39,951 bases of DNA from Arenicellales bacterium (GTDB lineage Bacteria; Pseudomonadota; Gammaproteobacteria; BMS3Bbin11), in the NCBI GenBank assembly GCA_029287855.1, contig JARFQI010000072.1, positions 1 to 39,951 of the forward strand, written 5' to 3'. The translations under genes were made by a program, and so were the position numbers. Position 1 is the first letter of the stretch; each line of letters opens with the position of its first letter. Positions 8,268 to 18,570 of this stretch are shown here, in pieces. Below the pieces are notes generated by a model. The model ran no database searches, was not told where the DNA came from, and saw only the letters and a list, made by a program, of their open reading frames with translations.

Positions 8268-9094
8268 CAGTCTTCGCTGCTTAATTCTGGCAAAGCGTAC
8301 ATTCTGTTCGGGAGATGCTGACCGTGTCCAGGTTTGAAACCTGACTGAAGTGAATTGATGACGAATCGTTGCGCATGATCTAATGCCTGTTCCATATCGA
8401 GCCCTTGGGCAATTCCCGCAGCAATAGCGGAAGCGAGGGTACAACCTGATCCATGATACTCGAACTGCAGACGCGGCCAGACCCATTGCCTTAGCATGCT
8501 ACCCTGTCTGTAATAGCGGTTTATCACCGCGCTGGTTTCAGCATGCGTGCCTGTGATCATACATTCACAGCGGCTGTCTGGAGAATATAATAGTGCAGCA
8601 CATTCATCAGCATCAACAGGGGCTGATGCTTCTTTCCCTGCGAGTAGCGCTGCTTCCGGGATGTTCGGGCTAATTAGCGATGCAATCGGCAACAACAGCT
8701 GATTAATTGAATATGTTAGTGAGTCTTCACTTAATCTGTCATTCTTATTGCTGCTGATTACCGGGTCAACAATCAGTGGAATGTCAGGCCGCCCCTTCAA
8801 CACTGACGCAATCACAGAAACAATTGCACTATTTCCCAGCATACCTGTTTTGACTGCTGAGATAGACATGTCGTTAAGCACCGCCTGCATCTGTGCCTGG
8901 ATCAAATCGGCTTCTAGCAGTTGAAATTTCTCAACCGCCGTCGTGTCCTGAATAGTTAAAGCCGTTACCACTGGTGCAGCATGGCAGCCCATAGCAGCTA
9001 GTGTCTGTATATCTGCACACAAGCCGGCACCACCTGATGGGTCCATACCGCCGACAACCATTACAACGGGTGGAGAGATTTCTTGCTTATTCAT
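8267..9094 (-). CDS. thiD: Hydroxymethylpyrimidine/phosphomethylpyrimidine kinase ThiD
   Basis: Bifunctional kinase that phosphorylates HMP and then HMP-P to make HMP-PP for thiamine synthesis. 275 aa, ribokinase-like fold. Family motifs are the N-terminal VGGMDPSGGAGLCADIQT, the KTGMLGN segment, DPVISS, ISPNIPEAALL, and the C-terminal anion hole/catalytic region HGSGCTLASAIAAGIA. The TGA stop shares one base with the thiE ATG, so the two are coupled. It starts 12 bp after the transglutaminase gene, suggesting the thiamine genes lie on the same transcript as the moxR-DUF58-transglutaminase genes. I see no TPP riboswitch in front. Confidence 0.96.
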   Translation of the reverse strand: MNKQEISPPVVMVVGGMDPSGGAGLCADIQTLAAMGCHAAPVVTALTIQDTTAVEKFQLLEADLIQAQMQAVLNDMSISAVKTGMLGNSAIVSVIASVLKGRPDIPLIVDPVISSNKNDRLSEDSLTYSINQLLLPIASLISPNIPEAALLAGKEASAPVDADECAALLYSPDSRCECMITGTHAETSAVINRYYRQGSMLRQWVWPRLQFEYHGSGCTLASAIAAGIAQGLDMEQALDHAQRFVINSLQSGFKPGHGQHLPNRMYALPELSSED

Positions 9095-9106
9095 TATTCT
9101 TAGGAG

Positions 9107-11137
9107 TTAATTAATTCGTTTCGGTCTAAAATTATCCACTGCCTGCCTGAGTTGTTGCTGCCGGTCCAGTCCTGTTTTTCCTGCATACTGAATAGCAATG
9201 TAAGCTTCCGTAACAGGTCTTACCATCTGCTGCAAATCCGGTCTTAACTTAATCACCCTTCTGGCAAGCTCAGCAGGCCCTTCTGATGGAGATCGAACAA
9301 TTCCAATACGTGACAGACGATGACAAAATTTCTGATACAGTATTTCTGTCGGGTCGACAATCTTTTTTCTGTGAAATAAAAACCATGCCTGAAGACTTAC
9401 CACCACAGATACCAGGGCAACTAAAAGGTATACAAGTTTACTCCAGTTTGTTTGAGCAAACCCTATCCACTTTAACAAACCAGTCTGGTTTTCAGCTCCG
9501 TAGTCAATTACCCACTTATACCAACGCGTATTCACACCATCCCAAAACAATCTTAGATCTTTTATTGTCTTATTTAACAAAGAACCGGACAAAACCGACT
9601 GCAGCTGATCACCGGTTAGATTACCAAGCTGCTGGCCTTGCTCAACAAGTTGGCGTATTGCTGACAGTCCATACTCAATTCTCTCCGGCGCTACTGCTGA
9701 GGTAGGATCCACCCTTATCCAGCCTCTTTTTTCATTCCATACTTCAGACCAGGCATGTGCATCACTCTGACGGACTATCATATAGCCGCCCTGTTCATTC
9801 CATTCTCCGCCCTGGTAACCGATAACAACACGCGCAGGGATACCTGCCAGACGCATCATCATTGTGAATGATGATGCGTAGTGTTCACAATATCCCTTTC
9901 TCGTATCTAGCATAAAGGTTTCTAGCGGATGCTCACCAAGTAAAGGAGGCTGCAGGCTATAGATAAAATTATTATTACGATAAAAGGATAATACACTGTT
10001 GATATACTCATTATTGCTGCTTGAATTGCTATAAAGCTCACGAGCCAGCTGCTTGACCCGCTCTCCGGTTACCGAGCTCGTATCCATGTTTCTTTGCCGT
10101 TCTTTCTCGGTAACACCAACAAATTCATAGTCGGTAGCTGATTGTAATTTTTGCTCCTTTCTTTCTCTCAGCGTGCCGATACTGCGTAAAGTTTGGCCGC
10201 GACCCCAAACGAGGTCAGCGGGCCTGGCCAGCGGTATGTCGAGTGCAAAAACCCATTTTTTATTTGATGCCTCCTGGAGTATCGAATACTCAACAACGTC
10301 ATCCGGGGAATAACGTATTTGATTTTCTATAACTTCATCTTCTCCATGCTCTTTCCATGTTCCCATCTGATACTGTTCAAGTACCAGCCCTCGCCAGTAT
10401 CGCTGTTTTGCTGCTGGTACCGAGGCTGAAAACTCTACCCTGAATGCTACATTTTCACTCATATTCAATTCATTGATGCTGCCCGGTTTCATCGTGTCTG
10501 ACATGCCTGTAAGACCGGAGTGGCTATCGCCGGGTAAACCAAACAGCCCCCCCGGCAAGCGAGGAAATAGAACAAACAATAATACGGCTATCGGCAACCC
10601 CATCATTACCAGTGATGCTGCCCGCTTAAGCATGCCGAGTAAATCATGCCTGACTCTATGGTTTAAATACATCATTACCGCGAACAGAATGATTACAACT
10701 GCCAGCAAATAAATACCAAGCCAGATACTTTGCGAATAGAGAAAACTAGTCAAAACAATAAACATGCACAGAAAAACTACAAGCATGAAATCTCGCTGGC
10801 TTTTTAACTCGAAGAACTTTAATAAGGTCAGCGCTATCAGCATTGCGACACCGGCATCGCGGCCAAGCAGCGTATGATAGTGTTTAAACAGAAAGAAGAT
10901 TACTGTGAATAGAAAAATTATGCGGAGAATGCTGCCAGGCTGACGCCCTTTCGCAGTCACTATTTTATAACTCCAGCTGAACACAATGATGGCAAGCCCG
11001 GCCAGCCATACCGGCAACCTTGTCACATGCGGACTGACTGCGAGTAGAAATGCACACATCAGAGCAATCAATGCCTGTTTGTCTGGTTGAATCTCCTGAC
11101 CCGCACTAATATGGAATTTTTTGCTTAATATGCTCAA
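9107..11137 (-). CDS. Transglutaminase-like TgpA family membrane protein
   Basis: 676 aa. The N-terminal half has about six membrane segments (roughly 21-190, DUF3488/TgpA-N type). A periplasmic transglutaminase-core domain follows, with the catalytic triad Cys417 (KGYCEHYA), His461 (DAHAWSEVW) and Asp477 (VDPTSAVAPER). One more membrane segment (about 555-577) and a cytoplasmic DUF4129-like tail complete it. In Pseudomonas aeruginosa TgpA is an essential inner-membrane protein with a periplasmic transglutaminase domain; the natural substrate is not settled. The start is TTG at 11137. It lies 7 bp after the DUF58 gene and forms the usual moxR-DUF58-tgpA trio. Confidence 0.92.
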   Translation of the reverse strand: MSILSKKFHISAGQEIQPDKQALIALMCAFLLAVSPHVTRLPVWLAGLAIIVFSWSYKIVTAKGRQPGSILRIIFLFTVIFFLFKHYHTLLGRDAGVAMLIALTLLKFFELKSQRDFMLVVFLCMFIVLTSFLYSQSIWLGIYLLAVVIILFAVMMYLNHRVRHDLLGMLKRAASLVMMGLPIAVLLFVLFPRLPGGLFGLPGDSHSGLTGMSDTMKPGSINELNMSENVAFRVEFSASVPAAKQRYWRGLVLEQYQMGTWKEHGEDEVIENQIRYSPDDVVEYSILQEASNKKWVFALDIPLARPADLVWGRGQTLRSIGTLRERKEQKLQSATDYEFVGVTEKERQRNMDTSSVTGERVKQLARELYSNSSSNNEYINSVLSFYRNNNFIYSLQPPLLGEHPLETFMLDTRKGYCEHYASSFTMMMRLAGIPARVVIGYQGGEWNEQGGYMIVRQSDAHAWSEVWNEKRGWIRVDPTSAVAPERIEYGLSAIRQLVEQGQQLGNLTGDQLQSVLSGSLLNKTIKDLRLFWDGVNTRWYKWVIDYGAENQTGLLKWIGFAQTNWSKLVYLLVALVSVVVSLQAWFLFHRKKIVDPTEILYQKFCHRLSRIGIVRSPSEGPAELARRVIKLRPDLQQMVRPVTEAYIAIQYAGKTGLDRQQQLRQAVDNFRPKRIN

Positions 11138-11144
11138 AATTAAT

Positions 11145-12029
11145 TCAATACAAAGCTAGAATCTTCAGGCATTTTGCTACTTGCCTTTCATCACTAGACG
11201 GCTGGACTTGAACGCCAGGAAGATCAATTCCAAACCGTATTCCCAGTGCACCAGCTTCTATTACCCAGCGTGTTAACAAACTAATTCGCTGTTCCCTGTC
11301 ACCGCGTGTATCATCCCAGTTAAATACCATTTGCGGCATATCGCCACCCAGGAATTCCTTGCTGTAAAGCCCCTTCCCTCTCGCATAGGTTTTCCAGTCT
11401 ATGTGTTGCGGCGAATCGCCCTTTCGATATTGTCGCAACCCCGAATAATCATCATTACTGTTTCTGCTCTGCATCGGTTTATAACTATTTTCTGTGTATC
11501 TGGTCGGAAACTCCTGCCATTCAGCTGGCCTGGGATAAACCAGGCCCTTTCTACCTAATTCAGCTGGTCTACACCACGAAAAAAATAGCCCTAGAGGAAA
11601 GCGTGTATTCACTTGTACTGCTGGCAGCGTATACCATCCCCGTAATTTAACCAGTGTGTTGCACTCAATATTTAAACTTTCATTTGCAGTGAAATCTCTT
11701 CGCCGGCTTTGATTGTCCTTGATATCGATACCAATATCATAGCGGTCACGCGCTGTGTGGTTGGAAAGAATAAGCGTATAACTCAGTTTTTTACCGGCGA
11801 ATACGGGTCTACATTCACCATAAGATAAACATATGCCTTCAAGATTTCGATGGGTATATAACATCGATACCGATACTGTTGAAAACAATGTAAAACACAT
11901 TATGTATGCCAGAGAATTATTGTAATTCACTGCAACAAGTAACATCGCCAGAAGAACAAACGAAAACAGAATGCCATGCCGGGTAGGTAACATGTAAAGG
12001 TTTTTCCGTGAAAGGCAATATCCTTCCAT
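11145..12029 (-). CDS. DUF58 domain protein
   Basis: 294 aa. Two N-terminal membrane segments (about 18-36 and 39-57) are followed by a soluble region with the DUF58 signature DYSGLRQYRKGDSPQHIDWK (about 194-213) and the downstream LYSKEF. The C-terminal part is VWA-like. DUF58 proteins are almost always encoded with MoxR ATPases and often with TgpA-type transglutaminases, as here. They are thought to act with MoxR in assembly or cofactor-insertion complexes at the membrane. ATG at 12029. The next gene starts 7 bp after the stop. Confidence 0.9.
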   Translation of the reverse strand: MEGYCLSRKNLYMLPTRHGILFSFVLLAMLLVAVNYNNSLAYIMCFTLFSTVSVSMLYTHRNLEGICLSYGECRPVFAGKKLSYTLILSNHTARDRYDIGIDIKDNQSRRRDFTANESLNIECNTLVKLRGWYTLPAVQVNTRFPLGLFFSWCRPAELGRKGLVYPRPAEWQEFPTRYTENSYKPMQSRNSNDDYSGLRQYRKGDSPQHIDWKTYARGKGLYSKEFLGGDMPQMVFNWDDTRGDREQRISLLTRWVIEAGALGIRFGIDLPGVQVQPSSDERQVAKCLKILALY

Positions 12030-12098
12030 TAAGCACCCTTTGTTATTTGCATGAGCTTGTTAACGACCTTGCAATTTCAGTATTGAACTATGGTCTTT

Positions 12099-13019
12099 TT
12101 ATACTGGTGTTAATTCCAGCAAACGATATGCCGGATTGATACCAATATTTGTCTGTCCTTCCTGTTCCATCACCAGGGTCAGTCGGTGTCCGATAATTGC
12201 GGGCAGCACTTCCTGGATGTCTTCTGGCAGCACATAATCTCTTCCTGCCAGCATTGCCCATGCCCGTCCACCGCTTACCAGATCCAGTGCCGCTCTCGGA
12301 GATGCTCCATTAATGAACTCTGGAGAATTTCTCGATTGATCAACCAGATCCTGGACATAGTCCAGCAGGGCGGGAGTAGTTTTTATCGAATTCACTTCTG
12401 CCTGCCAGCTAATCAACTCGTTGGTTGAAATTATTGGTTGCAGCTTATTCAAATAATCCCTGCGGTCTTCTTTTTCCATTAGAAGCCGTTCAGATTTTCT
12501 GTCCGGATAACCGAGGCTAATCCGCATATAAAAACGATCTAGCTGTGATTCTGGTAAAGCAAATGTGCCTGTTTGTTCTAGTGGATTTTGTGTCGCTATT
12601 ACAAAAAATGGATCAGGTAGTGGGTATGTTTCACCATCGATGCTTACCTGGCGCTCCTCCATAGCTTCTAGCAATGCACTCTGTGCCTTCGGCGATGCTC
12701 TATTGATTTCATCTGCCAACACCACACTTGAAAAAATCGGTCCCTTATGAAAACGGAAACTACTATCCCCTGTTTCAAAAACAGACACTCCTGTAATATC
12801 AGCTGGCAGCAGGTCACTGGTAAACTGGATCCTGCTAAAGCCAAGGCCCAGCGCCTTTGCCAGTGCATGTGCTAACAGTGTCTTACCCATTCCCGGCAGG
12901 TCTTCAATCAATAGATGGCCTTTTGCCAGAATACAGCAAAGGCACAAATCTATTTGTTTTTCCTTTCCAAGAACTATTTCGTTTAGAAACCTTCTAACTT
13001 CATAAAATCGCGTTTTCAT
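12099..13019 (-). CDS. MoxR-family AAA+ ATPase
   Basis: 306 aa. Walker A is LPGMGKTLLAHALA (about 41-54), Walker B VVLADEINRASP (99-110), followed by QSALLEAMEERQVS, the sensor 1 region FFVIATQNPLEQTGTFALPE, and the sensor 2 arginine in SPRAALDLV. These are the marks of the MoxR subfamily, chaperone-like ATPases that work with VWA/DUF58 proteins. It is the first gene of the minus-strand run moxR, DUF58, tgpA-like, thiD, thiE, hemL. It is divergent from mlaA, so its promoter lies in 13020-13181. Confidence 0.94.
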   Translation of the reverse strand: MKTRFYEVRRFLNEIVLGKEKQIDLCLCCILAKGHLLIEDLPGMGKTLLAHALAKALGLGFSRIQFTSDLLPADITGVSVFETGDSSFRFHKGPIFSSVVLADEINRASPKAQSALLEAMEERQVSIDGETYPLPDPFFVIATQNPLEQTGTFALPESQLDRFYMRISLGYPDRKSERLLMEKEDRRDYLNKLQPIISTNELISWQAEVNSIKTTPALLDYVQDLVDQSRNSPEFINGASPRAALDLVSGGRAWAMLAGRDYVLPEDIQEVLPAIIGHRLTLVMEQEGQTNIGINPAYRLLELTPV

Positions 13020-13097
13020 TATTTACCTGGAATCTTCATAAGCTCCAAAAGGAAACTCTTCAATTGAAATTATTCATAAGGCACAGTATCGTTGTCA

Positions 13098-13103
13098 TAT
13101 AAT
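13098..13103 (+). promoter_or_regulatory. Possible -10 hexamer for mlaA
   Basis: Perfect TATAAT in the moxR/mlaA divergent gap, 78 bp before the mlaA ATG. No recognisable -35 lies 16-18 bp upstream, so this is weak evidence. AT-rich sequence follows up to the start codon. Confidence 0.25.
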
Positions 13104-13181
13104 AAGATGTCTATCTGCATGAGACAATTTCGTGTCTTTTTTATGAACATCATTGAAACAAAATAATTAAAATTAAATAAA

Positions 13182-13925
13182 ATGAACAGGATATCTACCA
13201 GGTACCTAATTATGGCTGTGATAATACTCACTATGACAGCCTGTGCCACGACACAACAAAAAGATATTGATACTGAAGTTCAAACCCCGACTACTGATAT
13301 TGTTAACACTGATCCCTTTGAAAAGGTAAATAGAGGGATATTTAAATTTAATCAGGACTTCGATGAGGCAATCCTCGTTCCATTTGCAAAGGGATATCGC
13401 AAAAACCTTCCAAGACCTGCACGACTGGCAATCTATAACTTCTTTTCTAATGCAGCGGAAGGAAGGAATCTGGTCAACAGCCTGTTACAGGGTAAATTGA
13501 ACCATGCTGTCGATTCATTTTCTCGAATGTTTGTTAACACATTTTTTGGTATGTTTGGTTTTGTTGATATTGCTACACAAACCGGACTTGAAAGACGTGT
13601 TGAGGATATTGGCCAAACTCTAGCCGTCTGGGGAGCGGGCTTTGGACCCTATATCGTTTTACCCATCCTCGGGCCTTCCAGCGGCAGGGACATTTTTGGT
13701 CTATATAGTTATTTTTTCTACACAGATCCACTTGGCTACATTGATGATTCTACGTCCAGGTTCGCAATGCTCGTGCTTGATATGGTCGACACACGCTCAC
13801 GCTATCTGCGTGCATCTTCAGTATTTGGTTTCGCCTCAGTTGATCCTTACCTGTTTGCCCGTGAAAGTTACTTTCAACAGCGTCTAGATATGATTTATGA
13901 TGGAGCACCACCAGTAGATTATTAA
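13182..13925 (+). CDS. mlaA: Outer-membrane lipid-asymmetry lipoprotein MlaA (VacJ)
   Basis: Outer-membrane lipoprotein that removes phospholipids from the outer leaflet and hands them to the Mla transport system. A lipoprotein signal peptide ends in the lipobox LTMTAC, with lipidated Cys21. The mature part has DPFEKVNRGIFKFNQDFD, LPRPARLAIYNFFSNA and the signature WGAGFGPYIVLPILGPSSGR. 247 aa, normal. No mlaBCDEF genes are nearby. It starts a plus-strand trio with pip and apaH, 27 bp before pip. Confidence 0.95.
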   Translation: MNRISTRYLIMAVIILTMTACATTQQKDIDTEVQTPTTDIVNTDPFEKVNRGIFKFNQDFDEAILVPFAKGYRKNLPRPARLAIYNFFSNAAEGRNLVNSLLQGKLNHAVDSFSRMFVNTFFGMFGFVDIATQTGLERRVEDIGQTLAVWGAGFGPYIVLPILGPSSGRDIFGLYSYFFYTDPLGYIDDSTSRFAMLVLDMVDTRSRYLRASSVFGFASVDPYLFARESYFQQRLDMIYDGAPPVDY

Positions 13926-13952
13926 AACACTCAGTCGTTCTTACTTTGCGAT

Positions 13953-14909
13953 ATGCGCCAACTATATCCTGACATCAAACCTAACCAGACATGGCAGCTG
14001 CAACGGGGCATACATAGCCTCTATATTGAAGAATGCGGCAATCCTGCAGGTATCCCCGTGGTTTTTCTCCATGGTGGCCCAGGTACCGGTTGTTCTCCGG
14101 CACATCGTCGTTTTTTTAATCCTGAAGAATATCGAATTATTCTTTTTGATCAACGCGGTTGCGGACGCTCAACACCGCACTGTTGCCTTGAAGAAAACAC
14201 CACTAAACACCTGATTGATGACATAGAAGCAATTCGCCTATACCTGAATATTAACAAGTTGGTTCTATTCGGTGGCTCGTGGGGCTCAACGCTTGCCCTT
14301 GCCTATGCACAAAGCTATCCCGATGTTGTTATGGCTCTAATACTCAGGGGGATCTTCCTCTGCCGAGAGGATGAAATTCAATGGTTTTACCAATCCGGGA
14401 CAAGCAAGTTATATCCTGATTACTGGGAGAACTTTATTTCTCCGGTTGACGAATCTGAACGGAGTGATATCGTTGGTGCCTATCATAAATTACTGACATC
14501 CGATAATGAGTTAACCAGGATGGCGGCGGCAAAAGCATGGGTACGATGGGAAAACCGCTGTTCTGAACTGACTTACCATGAAGCATCATCTCACAACGAC
14601 ACACGCAACTCTGCAGCCCTTGCGATGGCTTCAATTGAAAACCACTATTTTGTCAATAATTCCTTTTTATCCCCTAACGAACTAATTGATAACATTAAAA
14701 ATATTTCTGACATACCCTCTATAATTGTTCATGGACGATATGACACAATCTGTCCACTGCAAAATGCCTGGGAATTACACCAGTCATGGCACGAGTCGCA
14801 ATTAAACATTATCCCTGCTACAGGCCACTCTGCTTTTGAACCCGGAAACATCGATGCTCTTATTAAAGCGACTGACCATTTTTCATTATTGCTAAAAGGA
14901 AAAACATAA
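13953..14909 (+). CDS. pip: Proline iminopeptidase
   Basis: Alpha/beta hydrolase that releases N-terminal proline from peptides, a peptidase of family S33. 318 aa. The oxyanion segment HGGPGTGCS (about 40-48), FDQRGCGRSTPH, the nucleophile elbow GGSWGS with Ser109, the acid in GRYDTICP and the histidine in ATGHSAFE are all in the expected order. HGGPG together with DQRGCGRS is typical of true prolyl aminopeptidases. ATG 13953 has no strong ribosome-binding site. apaH starts one base after its stop, so the two are probably co-translated. Confidence 0.95.
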   Translation: MRQLYPDIKPNQTWQLQRGIHSLYIEECGNPAGIPVVFLHGGPGTGCSPAHRRFFNPEEYRIILFDQRGCGRSTPHCCLEENTTKHLIDDIEAIRLYLNINKLVLFGGSWGSTLALAYAQSYPDVVMALILRGIFLCREDEIQWFYQSGTSKLYPDYWENFISPVDESERSDIVGAYHKLLTSDNELTRMAAAKAWVRWENRCSELTYHEASSHNDTRNSAALAMASIENHYFVNNSFLSPNELIDNIKNISDIPSIIVHGRYDTICPLQNAWELHQSWHESQLNIIPATGHSAFEPGNIDALIKATDHFSLLLKGKT

Positions 14910-14910
14910 A

Positions 14911-15732
14911 ATGGCAATTTATGTTATTGGTGATGTACAGGGTTGTTATAAATCTCTTCAAAAATTAATTAAAAATATCGGGTTTAAAGTTACTAGTGAT
15001 CAGTTGTGGTTTTGCGGTGACCTTGTAAATCGAGGTCCACATTCAGCTGATGTTTTGCGCTTCGTTATGGATCTAGGTGATTCTGCAAAATGTGTGCTTG
15101 GCAACCATGACCTCAATCTACTGGCTGTAGCAAATGGTACACGGCAAAGCAAAAACCTGGACACGCTTGATAATATCCTTGAAGCTCCAGATAGTCTCGA
15201 AATGCTTAACTGGCTGCGCCATAGGCCACTGTTCTACCGATCGAAAGAATATCGAACATGTATAGTGCATGCGGGAATTTATCCCGCATGGTCTATTGGC
15301 AAGACAAAAAAACTGGCAGCAGAAGTACAACAGGTATTACGCAGTAGTGACTATAAGGTTTTCCTTGAAAAAATGTATGGCAACTATCCTGTTTACTGGG
15401 AAAAAACTCTGCAGGGATGGGACAGGCTCCGCTTTATAACCAATGTTCTGACCCGTATACGCTACCTTGATTCATCCGGTGCTCTCGATCTGAATATAAA
15501 ATGTTCCCCCGGGAAACAGCCGCCCGGCTTTCAACCATGGTATGCGGTTGATGGAAAGCGTAAGGCATCCTGGAGGGTTTTCTACGGCCACTGGTCGACC
15601 CTTGGACTACATTGGCAAAATAATGCGATATGTCTCGATTCTGGCTGTCTCTGGGGAGGAAAACTGACCGCAGCTCGTATTGATACTGAAAAACTGCAGT
15701 TTATTTCAAATTCCTGCCCAAAATACACGTAA
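14911..15732 (+). CDS. apaH: Symmetrical bis(5'-nucleosyl)-tetraphosphatase ApaH
   Basis: Metallophosphatase that splits Ap4A into two ADP, controlling alarmone-like dinucleotides. 273 aa, typical. Metal-binding motifs are GDVQGC (7-12), GDLVNRGP (36-43) and GNHDLNL (64-70), followed by VHAGIYPAW and a C-terminal FYGHWSTLGL and CLDSGCLWGG. It follows pip with a 1-bp gap and has AAAAGGA upstream. It is convergent with gyrB. In E. coli apaH sits with rsmA-apaG, which are not present here. Confidence 0.96.
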   Translation: MAIYVIGDVQGCYKSLQKLIKNIGFKVTSDQLWFCGDLVNRGPHSADVLRFVMDLGDSAKCVLGNHDLNLLAVANGTRQSKNLDTLDNILEAPDSLEMLNWLRHRPLFYRSKEYRTCIVHAGIYPAWSIGKTKKLAAEVQQVLRSSDYKVFLEKMYGNYPVYWEKTLQGWDRLRFITNVLTRIRYLDSSGALDLNIKCSPGKQPPGFQPWYAVDGKRKASWRVFYGHWSTLGLHWQNNAICLDSGCLWGGKLTAARIDTEKLQFISNSCPKYT

Positions 15733-15757
15733 CCTATTGATAATATTGAATAATTTA

Positions 15758-15769
15758 ACGATATGTCGT
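15758..15769. promoter_or_regulatory. 12-bp imperfect palindrome ACGATATGTCGT (copy 1)
   Basis: ACGATATGTCGT is a near-perfect palindrome (ACGA-N-AT-N-TCGT). The same 12 bases recur at 18343-18354, so one copy flanks each end of gyrB. It could be a protein-binding site; no regulator is known from this window. Confidence 0.35.
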
Positions 15770-15804
15770 GTACACTGATCGGCCTTTTAATAGTACCGCC
15801 AGGC

Positions 15805-15832
15805 TTTCTTTTAGAGAGCTCTCAGTAAGAAA
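15805..15832. terminator. Possible bidirectional terminator between apaH and gyrB
   Basis: GAGAGCTCTC (15814-15823) is a perfect palindrome flanked by TTTCTT (15805-15810) and AAGAAA (15827-15832), giving an imperfect hairpin with A/T-rich flanks on both sides. It sits in the convergent gap, where a shared terminator would be expected. The lack of a loop within the core weakens the call. Confidence 0.4.
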
Positions 15833-15857
15833 AAACTGTATCTTAAACAAACAAAAG

Positions 15858-18275
<2,418 letters not shown>

Positions 18276-18342
18276 CTAAAACCCGTAGATGACTAATCAT
18301 AAAATTCTAACATTATCAGCCAGTAATATCAGGAATATAACT

Positions 18343-18354
18343 ACGATATGTCGT
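18343..18354. promoter_or_regulatory. 12-bp imperfect palindrome ACGATATGTCGT (copy 2)
   Basis: Identical to the copy at 15758-15769 on the other side of gyrB. Here it lies about 75-85 bp upstream of the gyrB start codon and is followed by CGTTAATAACG, another short palindrome. The position would suit an operator or nucleoid-protein site for gyrB (inference). Confidence 0.35.
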
Positions 18355-18479
18355 TAATAACGATATCTATTGATTTTAATTTCCACAAAGCCAAACTGGA
18401 AAATATTTTATGGAGTCTGGTTTATGCTGCTATTGTGTTTCTGCGAGGTCGTATTTGGGGAACTACATCATTATGTTGA
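18348..18479 (+). CDS. Possible 43-aa small membrane-type ORF antisense to the dnaN-gyrB transcript
   Basis: ATG at 18348 opens 43 codons ending in TGA at 18477-18479. The product has a hydrophobic stretch ILWSLVYAAIVFLRGRIWG after a polar N-terminus. It lacks a clear ribosome-binding site, overlaps the 12-bp palindrome and the left arm of the 13-bp inverted repeat, and runs against the flanking genes. It may be chance or the remnant of a larger gene. Confidence 0.2.
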   Translation: MSLITISIDFNFHKAKLENILWSLVYAAIVFLRGRIWGTTSLC

Positions 18480-18504
18480 TTCAGGGTAAACCAACATAAT
18501 GATG
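18466..18504. repeat. Perfect 13-bp inverted repeat in the dnaN-gyrB gap
   Basis: CATCATTATGTTG (18466-18478) pairs without mismatch with CAACATAATGATG (18492-18504) across a 13-nt loop. It lies 66 bp after the dnaN stop on the minus strand, so it could end or attenuate the dnaN transcript. There is no T-tract on the minus-strand 3' side, so it is not a classic intrinsic terminator. Confidence 0.65.
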
Positions 18505-18548
18505 TTTAAAAAAGCAGAGCAGATTTTACAGGGATAATTATTATTCTA

Positions 18549-18564
18549 TGTTTCACGTGAAACA
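18549..18564. promoter_or_regulatory. parS centromere site (ParB-binding palindrome)
   Basis: TGTTTCACGTGAAACA is a perfect 16-bp palindrome identical to the bacterial parS consensus bound by ParB (Spo0J). An A and a T flank it, extending the palindrome to 18 bp. It is 6 bp from the dnaN stop codon. ParB loaded here would spread and recruit SMC and ParA to segregate origins. No parA or parB gene is in the window. Location next to the origin fits known parS placement. Confidence 0.92.
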
Positions 18565-18570
18565 TATTAT

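Noticed and set aside
8268-8486. N-terminal extension of the thiE reading frame
   Set aside because: The 73 extra residues read through thiD in another frame and do not resemble ThiE; the TGATG junction at 8267 marks the real start.
8487-9106. TPP riboswitch for thiD-thiE
   Set aside because: The gap before thiD is only 12 bp and no thi-box-like sequence was found ahead of the gene.
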